Counted from the first letter of the stretch, positions 13,233 through 27,525 are shown. The stretch: DNA of 64,000 bases from Takifugu bimaculatus (GCA_004026145.2 CP034992.1:18019103-18083102); one strand, 5' to 3'. The notes: generated by a model not told the origin, from the sequence alone. Translations and numbers: made by a program.

Positions 13233-13281
<49 letters not shown>
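13225..13281. repeat. (CA)n microsatellite
   Basis: CA array with one AAAC interruption near its left end. Confidence 0.95.
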
Positions 13282-13283
<2 letters not shown>

Positions 13284-13452
13284 CTCATTGTACACTGACA
13301 GGACTACACCACCACCCCACCCCGAGGCGCTTGCATTTTGGAGCAGTTAAGCAACTTGTCAGGAATGAGAGATGGGCAATGCGTAGCTAAATGAAGCGCA
13401 ATGAAGAAACCGTCACACGATTTCACACTTGAGTAGCCTCCGGCACTGCTGC

Positions 13453-13453
<1 letters not shown>

Positions 13454-13510
<57 letters not shown>
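13454..13510. repeat. (CA)n microsatellite
   Basis: About 28 CA units, followed directly by a (GA)n run of about 20 bp. Confidence 0.95.
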
Positions 13511-13516
<6 letters not shown>

Positions 13517-15239
13517 GAGAGAGAGAGAAGTTAGGAGAGATGAGCTTGAAATGAGAACCCTGGTGAACATCAATACAGCCCTCCATATCTGTGCTCTACA
13601 GGAGCCCTTCGAGATCAATATTCTTCAGACTAAACCAATGTCACTTTCTGCATGCGAGAAGCCGACCAGCATTTGAGACGCTCCAACCAGCATCAATCAA
13701 CAACGACCCCTCCGTCTAACCACTTTCTGGGCTCATAATATGCTTCATAAAGTCTGTAACCACCTCAAAAAAGGATCACGCTTACCCACACGGGGGTTTA
13801 AATCCCCCATGGTGGTAACATTTACAGTTAGGGACCAAACTAAACCAGCAACCACTGTGCATGTATAAATTAATATTTACTCACGACCCAACTTTTAAAC
13901 TATTGCATTTGGTTGAAATCCAAAAAAGAGCCACAGATTTATAGAATCAAGGAGCATGTGTGACACGAAGCTGCCGGTGCAGGTGATGAAGGATGTTTTG
14001 GAGATGTATATGTGGAGTTGAGGTGGTTGCAGAATGTTTGCATCGGTATAGGACTGCTGCTAGCTGCGTGACGCTAAAGTGGATGTGATATAAATGATTT
14101 TCACAGCTTGTGTTTAGGGGGAGGTGGAAGAACCTGCTGTTGGCTTATATTCAGCCAGTTCTTTTGTTAACGCACTTCCACCAGCTTCTTGTATGATTTT
14201 AATGGTTTATTGAGTCACTGTGGGTTTTACACAGTCTTCTTGCTATTGTAGGAAGGTATGAGCACGACTTTGACCCTCGGCTTTTAGCAATTTTTTAAAA
14301 ATGCTTTTCATTTTAGTAATAAAACGTACAACGAATAAACGTGGTCTGAAGAGAGGTTTTGTTCAGTGATACTTGCTTCCAGCATGTAGTCAAGGATGTT
14401 ATTATGCCTGATTTTATGTCAGGTCCTTTACTTCCTGACTCTTGTGTTGCCTTTTTCATCTAACTAGCAGGGGTGAGCGGCACCCTGGAGATCAAATATT
14501 GGTGTTGACTTTGAACCTATTGTGGATTATAATGACTACTGACCCGCACAAACATGCACTACATGCTCATTAAAATACGCTGCCCCACAGCAAAAACAGG
14601 AGTTAGGTACATTAACAATTTACATTAAATTTTAGCGCCCTTTTGGAAAGCAGTGATTGTAAGCTGAGCCTCCTGCGCGGCCAACGCTTCAGCAGAACAA
14701 AAAGATTTAAAAAAATAAAATAAAACAATACTCACATTTGCTCTTCTGTAACGCACGTCTCTTTATTGCATGATGGTTTATTTTCCCCACACTGAAAATT
14801 CAAAACACTTGACATTAAAATGACGCCACAGCAGGTAAAGTGATTACAGAACATCCGCACGAGCAAACTGGTGCCGCTTCTCCTCCTGGCGGGAACGTTT
14901 TTTCTACGGTTTCAGTAGCTTTTCAAACGTGAGATGATGGTAGACGTGGATATCTGAAATCTCTTTGATGATTTGAATCAATTCAATCAGCGCCACGTTT
15001 CTCACAGACAGTTGATCCAGACAGAAGAATGTGGAGCAGTGAGTGAGAAGGCTCAACAGTTCCTGGGTAGAGATGCTCCTGTCAGCTTCCTGTTGGGCCC
15101 ATTGTGCAGACCCAGTGGTCTCCATCCTCCACGTGCACTCCAGTCACCCTGAAACTGAACTGGGCTGCACCGCGGAGCTGCTAATGCTCTCTATAAGTTC
15201 ACAACCACTTCTGAAACTTGGTTTATATAGCTTAGTATG

Positions 15240-16049
15240 ATCTAGAGCAGAGGTGTCAAACTCAAATACCCAGTGGGCCAAAATTCAAAACTGGGACAAA
15301 GTCACGGGCCAACATTGATATTTATTGAAATAATCTTCCTCTAGCTATAACACGGAACCTTTTGATATGGACCCAAACTAGTTTTGCTCAACAACTGAAC
15401 ATGGAACAAGCAAAGCTTCACACAATACAATATATTATTTATTACTGCACACATCACTGGCATTCATTTCTTCTCTTTTTATTTGCAGCCTTCTGAATTA
15501 AATTCCAACAGTAATCTTTTGCCATTGTAAGTTAATGTAATGTAAATGTGATGCCTTTGCATCTCTTCTACTTTCTGGCACCTTTGAGTAATTTCCAGGT
15601 GCTTGTGCTTGTCTTGGTGTTGCGTTTATAGCGTCATCTGCTGTTGTTCTCCTTGTAATGAACATTGGCTCCACATACAAGACAGACGGGTACATCTTTT
15701 ACATACAACAGATATTCTGCCTCCTACCTGTTCAGAAAGGTCCTATTTTCTGCCTTTAATCATTTTTCAGAGGGGTAGTGCCACAATTAGCATTAGCATA
15801 TAAGGTCGCTATGACTACTTTCTCTTTCTTGGTGGTTGGCAAGCCACAAATTGGTGCATTACCACCACCAACCGATGTGGAGTATGGATTTTCACACCAA
15901 AACACCAGCAGAGCATTCTGGTATTTGTAGTATTAGCACATACGCTTTAAGCAATAATAGTCAATTGGCATGGCTTCGCGGGCCAAATATAATTACATTG
16001 CGGGCCAAATTTGGCCCGCGGGCCAGAGTTTGAAGCCTTTAATCTAGAG
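15240..16049. mobile_element. Non-autonomous hAT-type DNA transposon with 8-bp target duplication
   Basis: The element spans about 15248-16041. Its left end begins CAGAGGTGTCAAACTC, the typical Charlie-like hAT terminus. Its right end reads GAGTTTGAAGCCTTTA, an imperfect inverted copy with about 12 of 16 positions matching. The flanks carry identical 8-bp target duplications, ATCTAGAG, at 15240-15247 and 16042-16049; eight bp is the hallmark of hAT insertion. Subterminal GGGCCAAA motifs recur at both ends, including a GGCCAAATTTGGCC palindrome near 16003-16016. Within about 794 bp there is no open frame long enough for a transposase, so the copy is non-autonomous and would need a transposase supplied in trans. 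The degraded right end suggests it is no longer mobile, although the intact duplication argues against great age. Confidence 0.88.
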
Positions 16050-17242
16050 TGTGGTTCTGATCTCGTTCCTGCTCCTGATGGGTCAGATCCTACTTTTACT
16101 GTGTTAGTTATGTTCGTTAATGGAGGACGGTCGCTCTGTCAACTATCCTGGATAGTTATGTTGCACTGGATTCCAGCTCTTGATCCAACACCTCTGACAA
16201 CAAAAGCTGACATTAATGAAGAATTTGTGTTTGCGGCGAGGTCCAAATCTTTCCTCTGAACGCCATGAATGAAAAGATCTCAGCTTCTTGAAGTGTGCAG
16301 AGAAAGCAGAGCTGCACAAAGCCTTTTTCACCACCCAACAGAAAACCTTCACCTGCCACCTCACAAAATGGGCATTTGATTGATTGTGTGCTGCTTATTG
16401 GTTTATTTACTCCAACTGGTTTTATTAAAACTCTTGTCTGTACTCTGCTTTGAGGTCCACCCACAATAAAAAGTTCACCATCTGGAGGGGGGACAGCAGC
16501 CTGAAAACACCTTAAATTAGATTTTGTCTGGACTCAATTGACGCTGCTGCCACTTCCTCCGCGTTTGCCTGAAACTAACCGCCTGTGACGACTGAGCTGA
16601 CTTTAGAATAAAAGCACAAGTCCTGTCGCCGAACGTCACCGCAAAATGACTTAGTTTATGTAACAAAAGCGCACGTGACGCTGTGATATTAGATGGCTGA
16701 GGGTGGGTTTGGCCAAGGCCGAGGTCCAATTTAAGTCTGATATAGAATGAACACAAGAGTACTGAAGTTACTCCAATCTTTATCTCAATGCCCACGTGTT
16801 GTTGCTCACTCTGCCTCCTCCTATATCTCCTCTCCCCCTTTTTTATACCGTCCTCTCATCAGCTGTCTTGTCTGAAAAGGGAGAACAGAGCAGGAAATAA
16901 TAAGCACGGGGATGCAAGGACGCGTGGCGGCAGGAATACTAAACACGGATGGGTTTTAAACATAAATCCCTGCACAGAACATGCACGCGCGCGCACATGC
17001 ATACACACGCACACAGGTATACACTCACAGATTCCCTGCAGCACACCAGGACACACATACATACACAAATGCACAAGCTTCTACGTATTAGCAGACACTT
17101 TTGTGCAGGTTGAATAGAAAGTATTTGTACCTCAGGCTTAAACACTGAGGATTATGGGGGATTCAAGGGGAATGCTTAAGCCTGGGGGGAGGCCAATGAC
17201 CTTGGTGGAGCGTGAGCGCTGTGGAGGAGTTGGCCAGGGTTT

Positions 17243-17263
17243 CATCAAATACAGTATTTGATG
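17243..17263. repeat. Perfect inverted repeat, 10-bp arms, 1-bp spacer
   Basis: CATCAAATAC and GTATTTGATG are exact reverse complements separated by a single A. Confidence 0.85.
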
Positions 17264-18182
17264 TAAGGAGTTCCATGTGCGCAAGCTAATCTTTGAAATA
17301 ACGTCCCTAATATATGATGGTGTGTGTGTGTTTGTGTGTTTCTGTTTCTCTGTCTGTCTCACCACTTTTCCAATTTCATATGTTTTTCTCTCTCTGCCCA
17401 ATTGTGTGGAAACAGCCAATGTATCATAAGCTTGTTACAAGTGGCCAAGCAGGATACATAATTCATTTTCATTTGGGCTCCTGTAATGGGGAGGTGTGTG
17501 TGCTTGTGCATGTATGTGTAAAATGTCCTACTGGGGGTGTACACGTTTCGGTGTGTGTGTGTGTGTGTGAGATAGAGAGAGAACGAGCGAGAGAGTGGGC
17601 ACATCTGTGTAATAACTTGGGATTGAATGTGTCAGGTCATTTCTACAAGTGTTAAAGAAAGCAGGACAGGAGAGGCAGGCAATCTGATGAGTGGCGCAGC
17701 ATTCAGCTCATCAGTGTGTGTGTGCGTGGGTGTGTGTGTGGGGGGGGGTAGGATGGAGAGGTGGAGCAGAATTGCCAATATATAGAGAGAAAAGTTTTAA
17801 AAGTTGGAGAGGAAGGAGTCAGGGGCAAAATGGGTTGTGTTGGTCTGGAAGTGGGCGGTGTGGACGTCACTGTCGGAGTTCGGCTCCCGGTATCATGAAC
17901 ATCCTCCAGTTGGGGATTTACGATGACCTTTGACCTTCTCATCATTTCAGGAGTACTTGAATTCCTGCCATGACTTCCGTGGGCACAGTCTGTCTTTCAC
18001 TTCCTTTTAAATAGTTGTGTCTTTGTTTGACATTAAGGTGAACTGATCTGTCAAACTCCCCCATACCTCCCTCACAGGGAGCCTTTTAAGGTCATTTCAT
18101 CCCCATGGCAACAAGGACGTCAGTGAACACCCCACCCCAAATCCCCAGCACAATTCTGACCAAATGCCACCATCTGCGTGCG

Positions 18183-18221
<39 letters not shown>

Positions 18222-19448
18222 CCACGCGCATGTGTGAGCATTGCATAAACTTCGAAAAATGCCACTGACCAGTGCAACCATCCAGCCAGTCATATTAGTG
18301 TTACACATCATATTAAGAGTGTTCACTTTACCACACACACACACACATGTGCGCTGTGTCATTATACTCACATTTTGCCTCCTAAGCTTCCTGCACGTGT
18401 GTTGATGTGAGCCTGGATATTCCAACCTCAGCTCACATATCAGAGTTCTGCAGGTATTGAATTAATTGGACTTCAGGCCCTGAAATTGCCTCTCATGCTC
18501 GTGCACGTGTGCCCAATCGCGCTCTCTCATTTGCCTGCAGTGACAGGCTTGTCTCTCCTCACTAATGCTAACACGCTGCTGCTTAGCTTCTAATTAAGAC
18601 GTATGAGTCACCGCGTCTGCGCGAGTGTGTGTACGCGTGTGTGTCTTGTCATAGTCTGCCACACATGAATGGCGCTGTCTGCCGTGTGTTTGGCAGGGCT
18701 GAGCGCTTCTGTGGCCAGGAATGTTGTCTAATTTAAGATGTCACACTTGCTCGGGAGCTCATCTACGCAAGCCTCTGACACACACTCTCGCTCTGCTGTA
18801 GTAACAGACGACACATGGCAACCCAAAGGTCCCCCATCCACACACACACACACACACACTTACACACTTCCCACATTGTCATAGAGCATCTTGATGGATT
18901 GGCAGTTGGGCAAGGGGGTGTTGATGACACACACACACACGCACACACACACTAATAACAGCTGTTTGTGAACCCACACAGAAAACACCAGGTTTTCACA
19001 ACGGCATCCACTTCAGTCTCTGGCAGGGTGATTACTACTTTTATCATCAGGCTCTTCGTCAATCATGGGCCTACAGAGACGTGCACGCTGACTAACGTCG
19101 TTTCCTGACAGCCGGAGCTGGTGGACACATCCTGGCTACTCCGCTACGGCCGCCTGCTCGTACGCCGTCATACATCCAATAATAGCAACAATGTTTGATG
19201 GCGAATGCTTAAAAACAAAGTTACAAAGGCAGCAACATCTTAATGAAGCAGCAGAGGAGTCACAGATGGTTCAGAGGTAGCCTCCACTCCAGGAAGATGC
19301 TTTCAAGGAGTAGACACAGGTGAACGACGGTAAGGTAATGAGTGTGTTGGGGAAATGGACTCAAAACATAAGATTTTATCTCAAAAGCTACTAATAGACT
19401 ATATAGGATGAAAAATGCCACAAACATAATAACAAAGATACAAGCTCT

Positions 19449-19452
<4 letters not shown>

Positions 19453-19494
<42 letters not shown>
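19453..19494. repeat. (GT)n microsatellite
   Basis: About 21 GT units. Confidence 0.95.
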
Positions 19495-19495
<1 letters not shown>

Positions 19496-20637
19496 ATTAT
19501 AATGCCATAATTATCATGTTTAATTGGCTGTAGAAGCTCACACTGGTGAGGTGGCGCCAAACAAGAGAACTGCCACTTTAGATGGTTTTAGTGATTAAAG
19601 TTAATAACAATATAATAACACGTTTGTGCACGGCAAGTACTTAAATCTGTGGCTTCATTTGAAGCTGAGCGTAAAATGATCAACCGGCAGGGATGAAGGT
19701 AGGAACGTCGCTGAGGAAGCCCAGACACAAAATGGTCCTCACAATAATAGTAAAACTATCCCAATGTTACTTATAAATGCTGAAACTCAGACTGAACACA
19801 GATAACACCAAAATAAAGGTGTTTGGCTCCCGAATCTGGAGAATATTTCCCCAAAAAAGAACTAAATAGAGAAATCTGTCTGATGACGGAGCACGGTTGA
19901 GGGTCTTGGATTAATCTCCTCCCTGAGAGATGTGACCGAGCGAGATGTGCAGCAGGAACAGGTTGACAGAACCGCAATTATCTTTGATTACTTTGCTAAT
20001 CACAATCAGGCAGGCACCATGTCGCCCGTGACAGGTCTGAACTGGGTGTCGCTGTGCCTGATAATGATGATTGTTTTATACCTCTGGTGAAAGGAGATTA
20101 TGTTTTTAAAAACACCTTCCATCCTAAACAGAAATTAAATGATGACCTGGACTGATGAGACCTGAAGGGGGACGTCCGCGTCCTGTAGACACAATCTTAC
20201 ACTTCAGTTTTGTTTGCTTCAGATCTGCAGTTCATTTATTTATTTCATCCATCATCCCTCCGCTGCTGCCGCGCTCTTTTATCAGCTTTAATGAGCGACT
20301 GCTATTATATTTACAGCCGTGATGAGAGCACGACCTCGATGGCGACGCGCTCCTGCTGTATTTCCGGTCCGTTTTGGACCGTTGTGCTGTAATCTGGTTG
20401 GCATTTCCACTGGAGGGTGCGAGAACAACGGCGGTTCCTGTGTGACATCACGCCAGGACTCTGGGGAACCTCCTCCTGGGTCGTTCGTGCCACGGTGAAA
20501 TGACATTGATGCTAAAAATAGCGTCGAATCCTTGATCTGCGCGAGGCCGCCGGAGGGAGCGAGCACACATTATCGCGGTAACCTGACTAGCAAACAATCC
20601 GATTGCAGCGTATCACAGAGTGTTGTACCTCAGAGAA

Positions 20638-20656
20638 CCCCCCCCCCCCCCCCCCC
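20638..20656. repeat. Poly-C tract of 19
   Basis: Nineteen consecutive C on the plus strand. Confidence 0.95.
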
Positions 20657-21567
20657 ATACCTGCAGTCAGCCTCTCAAACCTCCAAAAGGGCCCTGCAGC
20701 ATGTGGGAATATGAGTTCCTACTTCAGCTACCAGCGTATGAACGTGTGAACTGGAGCTTGGTGACGACTGTGAATGCTGACCTTTGACCCTGCACTGATG
20801 GAGATGGACTGAGGGAATCAGTGCTGCTATGAGGGGGCTTTAAAAATTAAAGAGGTGAGTTGTGGCAGATTACAGGCCTCTGTGATTGGAAGGCCAGGAA
20901 GGGCGATAAACACCTGCTCGTGAGGGAGCAGAAGGGTGTAAGATCGATTAAAAAACGACACTTTCTGGGAGGGGAGGGCTGTAGTTAAGGCTCGACCTCG
21001 ACCTGGTGCTCGGAGCAGATGTTGCTGAGCTTGGAAAGCAACATGTGTTCATTATTTTTAGGATTTTCTAACTTCTCCTCATCCGTCAGCTCATCTGTTT
21101 GGGCAGTAGTTGGATTTTAATCCCATTAAGTTCCCCATTATTTCTGTCATGTTTCGCTTTCTGTTCTTCCATTTTGCCCCAACTAAACCCTCCAGTGAGG
21201 ACCAAGAGCCTCGGTAGATGATAAACGTGTTGGTCAAAATACGCGGAACGACCGCATCAACGCCTGAAACCGATCGACGCGTGTTGGAGTTTATTCTGAG
21301 CTGCAGCTCAACGTGAAGAGCCGGACTAAAGCGCCCCGACTCCATGTTCCCTCTAAAATATTCATAGTCGTAATGGATTGGCAAACACAAATTGCTGATG
21401 CTAGAGCTCTGGGATATGAGGCTGGAGAGAGAGGAGCATCTTCCCCTCGCAGGAGGGAGAAATTGAATTGGAGGATTTGGAGAAAATCCTGTCGGGTGAA
21501 CCGTTCCAGTTGCAAATGCTGTGTTCTCCGCTATCCTGCTGTTTCCCTTTGGGCTCTCTCTCGCTGT

Positions 21568-21569
<2 letters not shown>

Positions 21570-21651
<82 letters not shown>
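21570..21651. repeat. (GT)n microsatellite, about 41 units
   Basis: Uninterrupted GT array, followed by TTTGCAGCAG. Confidence 0.97.
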
Positions 21652-21655
<4 letters not shown>

Positions 21656-22005
21656 AGCAGACTGTAAGGTGAGGGGGCGCTGACAACACTCAAAGTTTTT
21701 AAGTTCTCGAGCGCTCTGAATGGTTTGGGGAGCTAAAATAAAGAGCCGAGTCTGAGCCGACCACATTTGTTATTTTATCAGTGGATGAAAACAGGTTTTC
21801 TCACATGTCGGTGAACCTGATCAGATGTGACGTTGGCCTTCGCTTACAGGTTTTATTACATTTAAATTAATTCCATTTCAAATGTTTTTATCAGCTGATA
21901 ATGTCGGAGAAGCTTCTGAGGCTACGAGAGAACCAGTTTCTCTTTGTTGTTTCTCTTCAATAAAGTCAAAGAAGAAGTGTTTTTATTTTTTTGGGTGGTT
22001 TTGGT

Positions 22006-22027
22006 GGGGGGGGGGGGGGGGGGGGGG
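22006..22027. repeat. Poly-G tract of 22
   Basis: Twenty-two consecutive G on the plus strand, within a T- and G-rich stretch. Confidence 0.95.
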
Positions 22028-24419
22028 TGAAGAAAGAGATTCCCTCTTGTGATCTGTCAATATTTGAAGTTCTTTATGGAGTATTTCAGAAGGAATTTCC
22101 AGTTGCTTTATTCTTCCGAAAACCACTGCAGGTGCTCAGGAACCAGCCCTAAAATTGATTTCAGAATTTAAACTGAGGACTTTTTCCACAGAATAAATTG
22201 CAAATGTAACATTTTGATGCACCTAAACAAACCCTGCAGAGCCCCCGGTGATGGTAACCTAACATCTGTAGAGCAGCCGTAGGAGCTGGGAGTTCAACCC
22301 TCAACCTCACGCGTCACACGGTGGCGGCGGCAGGAAGTTTGGACGCTTCACTCGGGTTTTCCGTGCGTAACTGAGATTAAAAGGCTGCGTTCCCACCTCG
22401 TTTCTCAAGCAAACCACAACACCCGCGACAACGTCAATCGGTTTTCGATGAGGGAGATTGTGATTGTAAATCAATGTGATAAATGGCTGCGGTGCAGGAG
22501 AATGTTTGATGCAGATTAAAAGCCCCTTTATCCCACAGAAAGCTCCTTTTTTCTGGGCGATGTTTGTATTCTTCTCACATTTCTGCATCAGTGGCTGCAG
22601 ATGTGCTGGAGCTGCAGGCCGGTTCGGGCTTGATCATCAGCCACGCCGGCTCCTGGAAGCAGGTTTTGGGAATGTTTAGCCTGCTTGGAATTGTCTGCAG
22701 CAGATGGAAGGGTTTGTTTTTGCAAAGAAGGTGCAGCTCAGGAGAAACCTGCACGCTGACTGACCTTAAACATCCTCCTTCTGGCTGAACTTTCCTCCAG
22801 CTTCATTACTGCTGCTTCTCAGATTTCATTAGATTTTTGTCACTGCCGGATATTATCCGCGGCATGACAATCATAACATGGTCACATGGGCTTGATATTA
22901 AAGATTCCACCTCATTAAACCACATGGAGCCCAACGTCAACTATTAATTGCCAAAGTCTGAGGTTTCCTCCACAATCGGTGCAAATTTTACATTTCCACA
23001 CAGGTTCTGAATATAATAAGTCTGTAGAGCTGCTTAATCTGTTTTAATGCCAATTTTAATTTTTCTTTTAATAAAGCTAAACAAATACACCACCTGCTTC
23101 GCTATATTTAAAAAGCCTCTCATGAGTGACTTCAATTCTGAATAGCACAGATCCAATACAGCTGAAATTTAGAGTAAAAATTATATTTCATGTGAACACA
23201 TGCTAAATTTTTTTGAAATATTACCACGTCAACATTGCACATGAGAGCGTATCTGTCATTTCAGAACTACCCGAGTTTATTTGGGCTCAACGTGAAATTA
23301 TAACCACGCAGATGAATAAATCCGCGGTTGCGTGTAAACACTGCCCTCTGCTGGGCAGTTGTGGCACCTACAGCTTTCATTTCATTTAATGGCTTCCCAT
23401 TAAAGCCAGAAAGCCTTTACTGGTGTCCACAGGATGATTACACTGTTGCTGCCAGGACAAAATAAAAATTATTTACATGAGTTCATGTCCGACCCTCCTG
23501 AAGAGCGTCTCTCTGCGTTATATGAGTGTAATAGCGTTAATGTGGGTGTAATTACTCGTGTGCTGCAGTTCTGAGAATAACCTTTGAAACACTCCTGTGT
23601 GTCACTCTGGGCTTTCAGTGCCATCTGTTTGAGATTTCTCCACTGCTCTCACCTGCCAGATAAGAGGAGACAAGTGCATCTGAGAGGAGGGAGCCTCAGC
23701 TGGAGGTGGAGGAGTGGGGAAAGCTGCAGCACACGGGCGGAGGTTAATTACTGCGCACTATAAATGAAGAGCTGTGGGAGCTCCAGGTCCTGGCTCATCA
23801 AAGATTCCATCATCACTGATATAAGATAATATTCCGCTTGTTTGCATAAGCTTTAGACATGATTGGAACGCAGTGGAAGTGCAAATGGGACCATTTTTCT
23901 GTGCGAGATAGGAGTTTTGATTTGATTACAGCTATAAAAAAAAAAGCCAATATACAAGATTTTCATGTAAAATTAATGAGATTTTAGTTTGAAACAAAAC
24001 ACTAAAATGGTTCATTAAAAATTCATGTTCCTTTTTGTAACATCATGGGACTTAACAGCGCATGGGCCAGGTTTTGCTCCTGTCAGGGTCTTTTCTGTAG
24101 GTAGTTTGCATTTTGTGCTCCTGTTGCCACCAGGAAGTGCGTCGCTGTGAGTTTGAGGTTGTTTTTGAGTCCTGTGATGAACTGGTAACCAGTCCAGTCA
24201 ACTCTATCAACAAGTTATATAGGAGCTGATGAGGACAGTTCATCGTGATGCCCGAGGCAAGTGTTTAATTCATGGGTTTATTCTTGGTTCAGATGGTTGT
24301 TCACATTTTTGAACTGCTTTGGTTTATTATTGGGTTGTAATACTCATTTTAGCCTTTAGATAGAGCCAAAGTTGCTGTTTAAAAAAAGGAGAGAAACATG
24401 GAGAGGAAGTATAATGAGG

Positions 24420-24582
<163 letters not shown>

Positions 24583-24642
24583 GTAGCTTTTTGTCTTCAC
24601 AGCTTTTTCGGTCCTCATCTCTTTGTAGATGTCTGGGTGAAG

Positions 24643-24645
<3 letters not shown>

Positions 24646-24677
<32 letters not shown>
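24646..24677. repeat. (CT)n microsatellite
   Basis: About 16 CT units, 85 bp after the ATCT array. Confidence 0.93.
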
Positions 24678-24680
<3 letters not shown>

Positions 24681-24825
24681 CTCTTACTCTGTCTCATAAA
24701 CACACAAGCACAAACACACAGATACACACACAAACACACACCATCTCTCTCTTTCTTCTCTATAGCTCAAAAGCTGGGATTGCATTATTCATTATGAAAA
24801 TAGACTTGTATCAATAACAAGGGTG

Positions 24826-24830
<5 letters not shown>

Positions 24831-24881
<51 letters not shown>
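24831..24881. repeat. (GA)n microsatellite
   Basis: About 25 uninterrupted AG units, complementary to the CT run 154 bp upstream. Confidence 0.96.
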
Positions 24882-24883
<2 letters not shown>

Positions 24884-26473
24884 CACCGTGACGATGCACC
24901 AGTCCGGCAGACTTTATGTTATGTGTGATGGTGACGGTTAACTCGGCCTGGCTGCTCAGCCCAAAGCTTCAGGGGTCACCTGCTATTGGTGCCACAGTTA
25001 TGACTGAACAGAATCATTGATCCTTGATGGAGAGATAAGTCAGATCCTGCAGGGACAGAAAGGCAGCAGGAGATCAGCCAGGGAGCAGGTCTGACCTCTG
25101 ACCCCTGAGCTTCGGGCTAAAGCTCCCGTTTGATCTGCACCAACTAGTGATCTGTTGTTGTTTGTAGGTGTTTGATAATGAAGCTAACCAAGCCTGTGGT
25201 TCAGCTTGTCCCAGGACCGGTGCTGTTTCCCCTGACAACGCTGCTATGTGCTGTGTTTCAGGAGGAAATTAAATAATAAATAATTCAATAATTCCCCTCC
25301 AGAACTGTCATCATCTGTAAATCAGGAGGAGTGTGGAGCTGCACAGGGAGCGCTGACCTGTCACATCGACATGATTCACTGTCAGTAAATGTTGCAATTT
25401 ACAGCCAAATTGGTGAATTTAGACAAAATGAACTGAGTTTAAACCGTTTCTGAGATGTTGGGCCTCTGTCTTCTAAAGAGGTGTAAAGTAAACAAGAAAG
25501 GTCTGAGGAGGACCCATTTAAAGCAATAGATTATAAAGCATTTACATTTTGAATGGTTCACAAGAGAGCTTAAATTATATTCAGATTTTAATATTTCTAT
25601 TCTTCAGGTTCAGAGAAGATGCATCAGCTGGAATCCTGCAATTCACGAATATTAAACTATTCAGTGGTAAAATAGATAGGAAAGGTCTGTTTGTTGTAAC
25701 ACAGGATGAAAGGCCCAAAAAATCCAACCCAAAATTATGGATTGTTTGCCATTTTTTAAAATAACAGAGCTAAATTTAAACCCCATTTTTAGACTTTCAC
25801 CTATTTCAAGTGCTACGGATAAAGAAAAAAATATATATCACCATTTTATTTTGCAGTTTCTTGTATGCTTGGGTTTTTTGTTTCCGGGCCTGAGACGAAA
25901 AGTCGGCCTGAGAGAGGATCCGGCACCGGGAGCGGCCTCAGACCCTGACCAGAACCTCGGCCCAGCGGCCAGTTTCATCCAGCGGAGCAACAACACAAAA
26001 TAACCACAAGAGGGAGCCAAACACCCAGTAATGGCAGACTGGAGCCCGAATAATTATGTTTTTATAAACCAAATCAAGATATACAGATCCATAAGGGCCA
26101 CAAATAACAAACTGAAATACAAAACTTATAGATATTAACATGACTTAATGACTTAAATATACTAAAATATCCAGCCAAACAAGTAGCTATTACCAATCCC
26201 AAGTTTGACGCTTATTTCCAACACAGAGCCTGAGATATTGTTCCAGTTGTGTTTTAAAAATAAATCAATTAAAAAATATATGGAAATCATCGCATTCAAA
26301 CGATAAAATCTAACTAAATTTAATTCGATAGTTTTTACGTGTTGAAAGCTTGAATGGTGAGTTTTTAAACCGAAATGAGAGTAATTAGATAATAGATGTG
26401 GCTTATAATGAGGAAGGCGGCCACAGTAGAGCTGTGAGCCTAATGTCACGGTAGATAGTCGTAAACTTGTCTG

Positions 26474-26476
<3 letters not shown>

Positions 26477-26540
<64 letters not shown>
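26477..26540. repeat. (GT)n microsatellite
   Basis: About 32 uninterrupted GT units. Confidence 0.97.
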
Positions 26541-26543
<3 letters not shown>

Positions 26544-26826
26544 AGCTGCAGTCTCATAGAGATGATTGTGTAATAAACGGCACTCACAACCACAAATTGT
26601 TCCTAAAAGGCGCATATTGTGCTGTGCAGTCACAAGACAAGTCATTAATTATTGAGGTCTCGCTCTCTTCCTCTACACACATGGGGGGGGAGAGGAGGGA
26701 TGGAGGGATGGAGGGGTGGAGGGGTGGAAAGACAGAAGATGGAAGAAAAACTGTATCTCACCAGTCAAAGTCAAAGTGAGTGATACTTTTAAAAAAACAC
26801 ATCAGCACAATTTGCTCCTCTGAGAA

Positions 26827-26926
<100 letters not shown>

Positions 26927-27517
26927 GGCTTTAGTAGCTGAAGGAACCAAGAGACTAAAACATTGTGTCCAACTGATCATAGTCAGGAAACTTGGTTCCC
27001 AACATCTGTCCTTGACCTCTGACCTTTTCAGAGTTGACTTGAGTAGACCAGCTTCTTCCATGACCTCCCCCCCCCCCCCCCTTTCAGTCTTATTATGAAC
27101 ATTCTTCTGAGGGTCTTTGTTCAATCCTGTTATTAATCGAGCAACGGTGAGGGGAGAAACAACAAATCTGAAGATTCAAGTGAACACGCTCTTCTGATCT
27201 TGGTGTCACGCTTTCATTTTCCCCCCGTTACTTCCTGTAAGTTCCCTGTCGTCTGTGCATGTACAAGTTACTGTATTTGAGTATCAGAGAACCTTTATTC
27301 AAAAATAGACCTGGAGGCACCTGGATGACTGTGTAATCTGGATTATCAGAATTTTATGGTGAAATGAAGCTGTTATAAAGCATTTTCCATCCAGACATGA
27401 ACCATTTCACTGCGTATGTCTGGTCTGGAGCCCCCACCCCCCCCCACCCGGACCAACACTCCCTCACCAATATGCGGTCTTCTTGAAGATGCAGCACCTG
27501 AACCTGCTCCCCCTGCT

Positions 27518-27525
27518 TATATAAG
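27518..27525. promoter_or_regulatory. TATATAAG box in a CpG-rich block
   Basis: The motif sits within TTATATAAGG, whose TTATATAA core is self-complementary, so it could work in either direction. The following 300 bp (27530-27830) are visibly richer in CpG than the surroundings. It could be an alternative cdk18 promoter or belong to an unannotated transcript. No exon attached to it can be shown. Confidence 0.35.

Larger units (their letters stand above)
310..15239. other. Intergenic region without a recognisable gene
   Basis: No stretch here reads as a known protein. The open frames are short, and most run through CA/GT, CT or GGA repeats. The block holds several dinucleotide arrays, polypurine tracts and scattered AT-rich spacer. 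It separates the microRNA from the cdk18 promoter region and may contain pri-miRNA exons or regulatory elements that cannot be recognised from one sequence. Confidence 0.6.

Noticed and set aside
310..15239. LEMD1-like host gene of the microRNA
   Set aside because: No LEM-domain sequence was recognised in any frame near the hairpin.
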